A stretch of 64,000 bases of DNA from Pyrenula massariospora (lineage: Eukaryota; Ascomycota; Eurotiomycetes; Pyrenulales; Pyrenulaceae). Made by a program: the position numbers and the translations under genes. The stretch's first letter is position 1; each line of letters starts with the position of its first letter. The notes beneath the pieces are model-generated. The model did not search any database and was not told the origin of the DNA. It saw nothing but the letters and a program-made list of their open reading frames with translations. Of this stretch, positions 58,801 to 64,000 are shown piece by piece. The DNA lies in NCBI GenBank assembly GCA_021030905.1, contig JAGFMI010000001.1, forward strand, positions 2,957,230 through 3,021,229. The letters run 5' to 3'.

Positions 58801-59114
58801 CGCCATCACTCTTAGAGGAGCTGGGAGGATTGTGGGGCTCTGACTACTATGCCTTTTGATCTACACAATGGTTTGCGAACGCAACCTTTATCTCGCTGCC
58901 TAAACCACGCTGCCAGTCAAAATCTTCTCAACAAAGATGGCGCGATTTCGTTGTTCAAAACGTCAACATGCTGGAAAAAAGGCTTTCTGCTCTAGTGTCT
59001 TATCAAGCGTTTCTTAGGCGGACTATCGGGATGCTTTTCATCTCCAGGCTATAAGCCGAAAAGTAATTGAGACCAGGTCGCATTTGATGTTCCAATGTCG
59101 AAAGTCCTACTACC
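55804..59114. other. Gene-poor region of 3.3 kb
   Basis: Contains the protease promoter and the NLR-like gene's promoter. A minus-strand frame of 156 codons at 57213-57683 (with SDPRSGYWRDLTAPNGQL) and a neighbouring 60-codon frame at 57749-57931 (CSCEYQTWDFIYELLQALSR) might be parts of one unrecognised gene, but I could not join them. No transposon features were found. Confidence 0.4.
55882..55888 (-). promoter_or_regulatory. TATA box of the subtilase gene
   Basis: Reads TATAAAG on the minus strand, 79-85 bp before the ATG at 55803. Confidence 0.45.
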
Positions 59115-62100
59115 ATGTCATTCAATCCATTTAGCAAGATGTGGCCATCGTCACCAGCATTGCCAGGACGATCGTCGCCGGTAACAACCACCATGCACCT
59201 TAAATCTCTGCCTCCACCAAAGCCGCAGTCCTCTGTCACGTACCGTGTAAGCAACATCGATGCAAGATTTACTGAAGAAAGCTTAGCGAACTCCCTCAAG
59301 CCGGCCCTCCGGCTACCTGATCATGAGCAGCTTCATGTCAGGTCGCTTGCCCCCGATTTGACATATCCAGAGCTCAAGGTTGCTACAATCTTTTTAGAAG
59401 GGGGGATTCCTCTCCTCAATCCTGGGAAAACTGAGCACCAGATTGCTCTCGCTGGCCAAAAAGAGTGTGTTGTCATTGACGACCATTTTCATGGCTTCAC
59501 TCCCCTACATGACCCAGGACGTGGCGATAAGCATAAATTCGAGTATGTGCATTATATATGTCTTAGCAGGATCGCACTTACCTCATTGACTCATTAGCCT
59601 TATCGCCGTGACAGGAATAGGAGGCCATGCATTTGGGTCTTTCAAAGAGAAAGGTACCGAATACATGTGGCTTCGAGATAAGCTCCCACAGCATTTGCCA
59701 AATACTCGTATTATGATATACGGATATGATTCCCAAATTGTCGGATCAAGATCGTTTCAGAGACTTGATTCAATCAGCTCGACATTCAAGAATCATTTCA
59801 AGAGTGTGAGGCCTTGGGATGTGAGCCGAGCTGAGTCCTCCATCTTCAGCTGTTACATTTGATAACACGTCTACAGTCTTCGACTGCTCCATTGATTCCA
59901 ATCATGTTTATTGGGCATAGCATGGGAGGACTTGTCATCAAACAGGTATTCAATTTCATTTGAATGCTTTTATTTAGCAGATGCTAAATTTTATGACCAG
60001 GCAATCAATCAGATGGCTGATGGCGATGTAAAAGACAGGAACATATTCACATCCATCTACGGCATTCTCTTCTTTGGTGTCCCAAATCAAGGCATGGAAA
60101 ACAGTTCCCTAGTGGCTATGGCAAAAGGTCAACCTAATGAGATGTTGGTCCAAACTCTTGGGACCGGGTCCGAATATTTGAGGGATCTGCATACCGAATT
60201 CCAGAAAAGATTCAATTTTAGATCATCCATCATTGTGTCTTTCTTTGAGACGGAAGAATCCCCAACAGCAAAAGAGGTCAGTCCCGACAATCCCCCCATG
60301 AGCCCTGGTGTTCTAATCGACTACGGTGACAGGAGAATGGAGAATGGGTCATGAATGGCCCCTTTGCTAGATTGGTTGGAATTGCATCTGCAACACAAGG
60401 ACGCGACTGGGAAAAGGGGGATCTCTTTGTGCAGCCGATTAATCGAATACATTCTGCGATGGTGAAGTTCAAACTTGTGGATCCACACTACACTGATGTA
60501 CTTCGAAGACTGAAGGAGTTTTCCGCAACTGCGGTCGACGTGATTTCTAAGCGGCAAGCAAATTCCCAACACCGTCGACTTCGAGGTAAGAAAGGCCGCG
60601 AGCCGTCGTTTCGATATGGAGGAGACTCATCTTCCGTATAGATACACCGCGACGTTCTTCTTTCCAATTAATTGCACCTCGGAATTTGTGGCCGTCGAGG
60701 ATGGCCGCGCCTGATCCACCGACAAGCCAAGGTGATTTCCCACGCCTTGATCTTGGTAGACATATACTCTGCGCTGTATAGCAAACACTAATAGGCTGCA
60801 GAATTACGACATTCACCACCTGAGATAGGGCAGCTGGACCCACTGTCTGCTCCGATGGACCATTTCCATCTCGCCATACAAAGCCTGAAGTCTGAATATT
60901 CAGTACAGCAAGAGGCGCAACGGCAATTCCTTAACCAAATTCGTAAGCTTATATTGTACGCTACGATGTCCTTCAGAACTGACAACAGTAGAGACGCAAC
61001 GTTTACAAGATGCTTTTCTTAAATCCATCACACCTAGTGTTGCACAGCGTTCAAAGATCATCCCGAACCCGCTAGATGGAACATGTCAATGGTTTTTTGA
61101 GAAGAATGAGTATTCCAGGTGGATAAATGACTCCTGTCCTCAGGTCCTCGTGATTGTCGCAGGTACTGGCTGGGGCAAGTCTGTGCTTGCCCAGCATCTC
61201 GCCACAGTACTCAAAGAGAAGGATAGCAACACTACTGTTCTCAGTTTTTTCTGCAAAGATGACACTACGGACCGGAAGACCGCTAAAACAGTTGTCAAGA
61301 ATCTCTTCTACCAGCTTGTTTCAAAGGAGGAACATCTTCTTTCCTTGCTCCCATACCGTCAATTAACTGAAGAGGCTATACCTAGGCTGGATTTTTCGTC
61401 TCTATGGGAGATGTTTCTCTCCTTGGTCGACAAGTCGAGATCTGACTTTTTGTGTTGTGTCATTGACGGCCTTGACGAATGCGACGAGCAGTCTCGAAAG
61501 CTTATCTGTGAGTCTGTGGATAGAGATGTCATTTCTCGCTCTCAGCGCGAAGTAGCAACATCGAAATTGCGGCTATTATTTTCGAGTCAGCCAGTCCAAG
61601 AAGCCTTGGCCCTTGGTAGAAAAGCGAAAATGTACGAGATCGTATCGCAAGACGTGGACGCTGACATCTACAAGCTAGTATATAGGGAGGTTTCGGCAAT
61701 AGTGTCCCACGGACTTGTGTCTGACGAGTTGTCAACAGAACTTGAAAATTTGCTCAAAGAAAAAGCTGATGGCATGTTTCAGTGGGCTGAGCTCATAATC
61801 TCAGAGCTTCACGCTTCCAATCGCCTGCATTCGAATAATCAGGTTCTGGCGTTATTTCGAACAGTACCAGAAAAACTGACAGAATTGTACGATCGTGCTC
61901 TAAATAATATCGCTACGAAGGATAGACGCATTGCGTTGAGGATCTTGCGCCTACTGTCATTCGCTTGTAGGCCACTCACGGAGAAGGAGCTTGCCTTCGC
62001 CTTTCTAGATGAGGACGATACCTATCGCACCCATTCGCAGATCATAGACCGTGGCGATTTGGAACCTTCGATTGCTCGCTTAGCTACAAGCGTCTGCGGA

Positions 62101-64000
62101 TCCTTCGTCAAGGTAGCAAAAGAAAGTCACTTGCTGGCGATAAGCCATCAATCAGCTCGCTCGTTCCTTCTCAACATGGTTGATGAGCACGAAGATGGCT
62201 CTGAGACGAGGATTTTTGAACCCTGCAAAGGCCACCTTACGCTAGCTAAGGCAACCTTACGATATCTTCTCCTTGATGATATCAAGTCGAAATCGATGAC
62301 CGAGGACGATGAAAGTTTATACAACGAGTATCCATTTTTACAGTACGCAGAGTCGTCGTGGTGCTATCACCTCCAGCAGGTGGAAGATTTGAGTGTAATC
62401 AAAGATCTCCTGCAAAAGTTCTTCGATAGCTGCTCACCTCCGATCAGAGCATGGATAAGAGCTTGGCCCAATATTAGTGTCCATTTTCCAGATCTTGAAA
62501 GCATCGACGACGGAACTGTTCTCCATCTTTTGGTGAATTGTTCTTTACCCTCTATACTAAAGCGATGCGCGTTCATTGGCGGCGATCAATATCAGAAAGA
62601 AAATCCTCCGGAAAACACTTTACTGACTCTAAGAACGGACATGGAAGCTGTCGATTCTGACGGGATGACGCCGTTACTGAGCTCAGCGAGAGAGGGGGAT
62701 TGGCTTACTGCAGAAACACTGCTCAAATTTGCTCCAGATTTTCGCGCAACGGACGATTTTGGGCAAAATCTCGCCCACTTTGTAGCAGCGGATGAAAATG
62801 TGTCAGGTTTTCCACTTGACAGACTTAAAGCTAGAGGAGTCAATTTATATCAACCCGATGCCGCGGGTAGAACGCCGTTAGAATTCGCCATCTGGAAACA
62901 AAATGTTGATGCGATTGAGTTCTTGAAGCAAGATGATCCAAAATATAATCTTCTTACCGGTGAAACAGCCCTCCATAATGCTGTCCAATACGGACTCAAT
63001 AAACTCGTGACCGAACTCTTACCTTTAGAAGACGATATCAATCGGCGAACCAAGGATGGCGAAACGTATATATTTCTTGCTGTCGCAAACGGGCGGAAAG
63101 ATATTGTTGATCTGATTTTAGAACGGTCCCCCAATTGTGATCTAGCAGACAATCGAGGATGGTCTCCACTACTTATCGCAGCCCACGATGACAACGTGGT
63201 TGTAATGAAACGCCTTCTGGAAAACGCCAATGCCAATCTAAAATCTCCAGAACATTATATGCTTACTCCGTTCATGACGGCTTGTCGATCAGGAAGTGTG
63301 GATGCCATGATGGAATTGCTTCCATACTGCGTTGACTTGAATGAAGTTGACAGTGATGGTGAAACAGCTCTTTTTGGGGCAGTGCTAAACGGAGATCCTA
63401 CAATCGTTGACCAGTTGATCAGTAAGGGAGCTAATATCAATCTTGCAAACTATCATGGTTACTCTCCTCTCCATGTTGCTGCACGTAAAGGGCAGGAACA
63501 AATTGTCAGGTCACTTCTTTCCAGGCCAGAAATTCTTCTTGATCAACCGCTCGGAGAAGACTTGGTGACACCTTTATACCTAGCTACGTTATCAGGCTCT
63601 GAAAGTATCGTTAAGCTCCTGCTTGACTGTAATGCAAATCCAGCAGGCTTTGTATGCAATAGTCGCTTACAGGAGTTAGAGCACAAAACTGCATTACACG
63701 CAGCCGCTTCAAATGGTTTCGAGGCCATTGTTGAGCTGCTTGTCAAACGGGGAGCCAATAAAGACGCGAAAGAGAGTGACGGTCGTACTCCTCTACATTT
63801 AGCATCTTTCGAAAACCATGGAACTATCATGACTTACCTTCTAGATGAAGGAGCTGACCCTCTTTGCCGATGTGAGGACGGGATGACTCCACAACATGCT
63901 CTTGCTTACTACGGAGAACAGGCGCTTCTTGAACGCATCCTTAGCGCAGGGGGAAATAGGATGTGGACACAAGAAAGAGTACGCACTCCACTTCACTCAG
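59115..64000 (+). CDS. NLR-like protein: alpha/beta hydrolase, NACHT, ankyrin repeats (3' end outside window)
   Basis: A fungal STAND/NLR-type protein. Exons: 59115-59542, 59598-about 59820, 59877-59945, 60001-60276, 60333-60585, 60642-60755, 60802-60942 and 60989 to beyond 64000. The donor of exon 2 could also be at 59802. The N-terminal domain is a DUF676/PGAP1-like hydrolase (LIAVTGIGGHAFGSF, nucleophile elbow FIGHSMGGLVIKQ with Ser about 232), as in SesB-type fungal NLRs. The NACHT domain begins near residue 540: Walker A AGTGWGKS about 559-566, Walker B CCVIDGLDECDE. From about 62650 to the edge follow at least eight to ten ankyrin repeats (NYHGYSPLHVAARKG, SDGRTPLHLASF and others). The last exon has no stop before 64000, so the protein is longer. 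Such proteins are candidates for non-self recognition and regulated cell death. Confidence 0.88.

Overview
This window is nuclear DNA of a filamentous ascomycete (Pezizomycotina). The genes carry short introns of about 45-75 bp with GTAAGT-type donors and CTAAC/CTGAC branch sites. The protein families are typical of this group: FacC-type carnitine acetyltransferase, Zn2Cys6 factors, DUF3328/UstYa proteins, ERG4 and NACHT-ankyrin proteins. The species cannot be named from the sequence. I built the spliced gene models by hand from reading phase, splice sites and family motifs.

Left part (0.5-24 kb): housekeeping and secreted proteins. It holds a carnitine O-acetyltransferase (-), a membrane-associated alpha/beta hydrolase (-), a Ubp3/USP10-type deubiquitinase (+), a dienelactone-hydrolase family protein (+), a SPATA20/YyaL-type thioredoxin-fold protein (+), a pepsin-like aspartic protease (+) and two secreted proteins of unknown function (-). 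A gene-poor stretch follows (23.7-26.8 kb).

Middle part (26.8-43.0 kb): a compact gene cluster with the parts of a dikaritin-type (ustiloxin/phomopsin/asperipin class) ribosomal peptide pathway. Its members are a Zn2Cys6 regulator; a membrane-anchored tyrosinase; a secreted precursor with eleven copies of the core VGYAYTTV set off by kexin-type sites; five DUF3328 (UstYa) membrane proteins, two with the canonical HQLHC motif and three of a Cys-rich 'EA-RGC' subtype; and an MFS transporter. The likely flow is: precursor enters the secretory route, is cut by kexin, Tyr residues are oxidised and cross-linked by the tyrosinase and UstYa proteins, and the product is exported. I do not recognise this core from any described dikaritin. 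This is the most exciting element of the window.

Right part (43.8-64 kb): an RNF10/Mag2-type RING E3 (+), ERG4 sterol C-24(28) reductase (-), a bZIP factor (-), a gene-poor stretch, a proteinase-K-type subtilase (-), another gene-poor stretch, and a large NLR-like gene (alpha/beta hydrolase, NACHT, ankyrin repeats) that runs off the right edge.

Between these genes I found no tRNA, rRNA, CRISPR array or intact transposon. Several short open frames are listed only as weak candidates.
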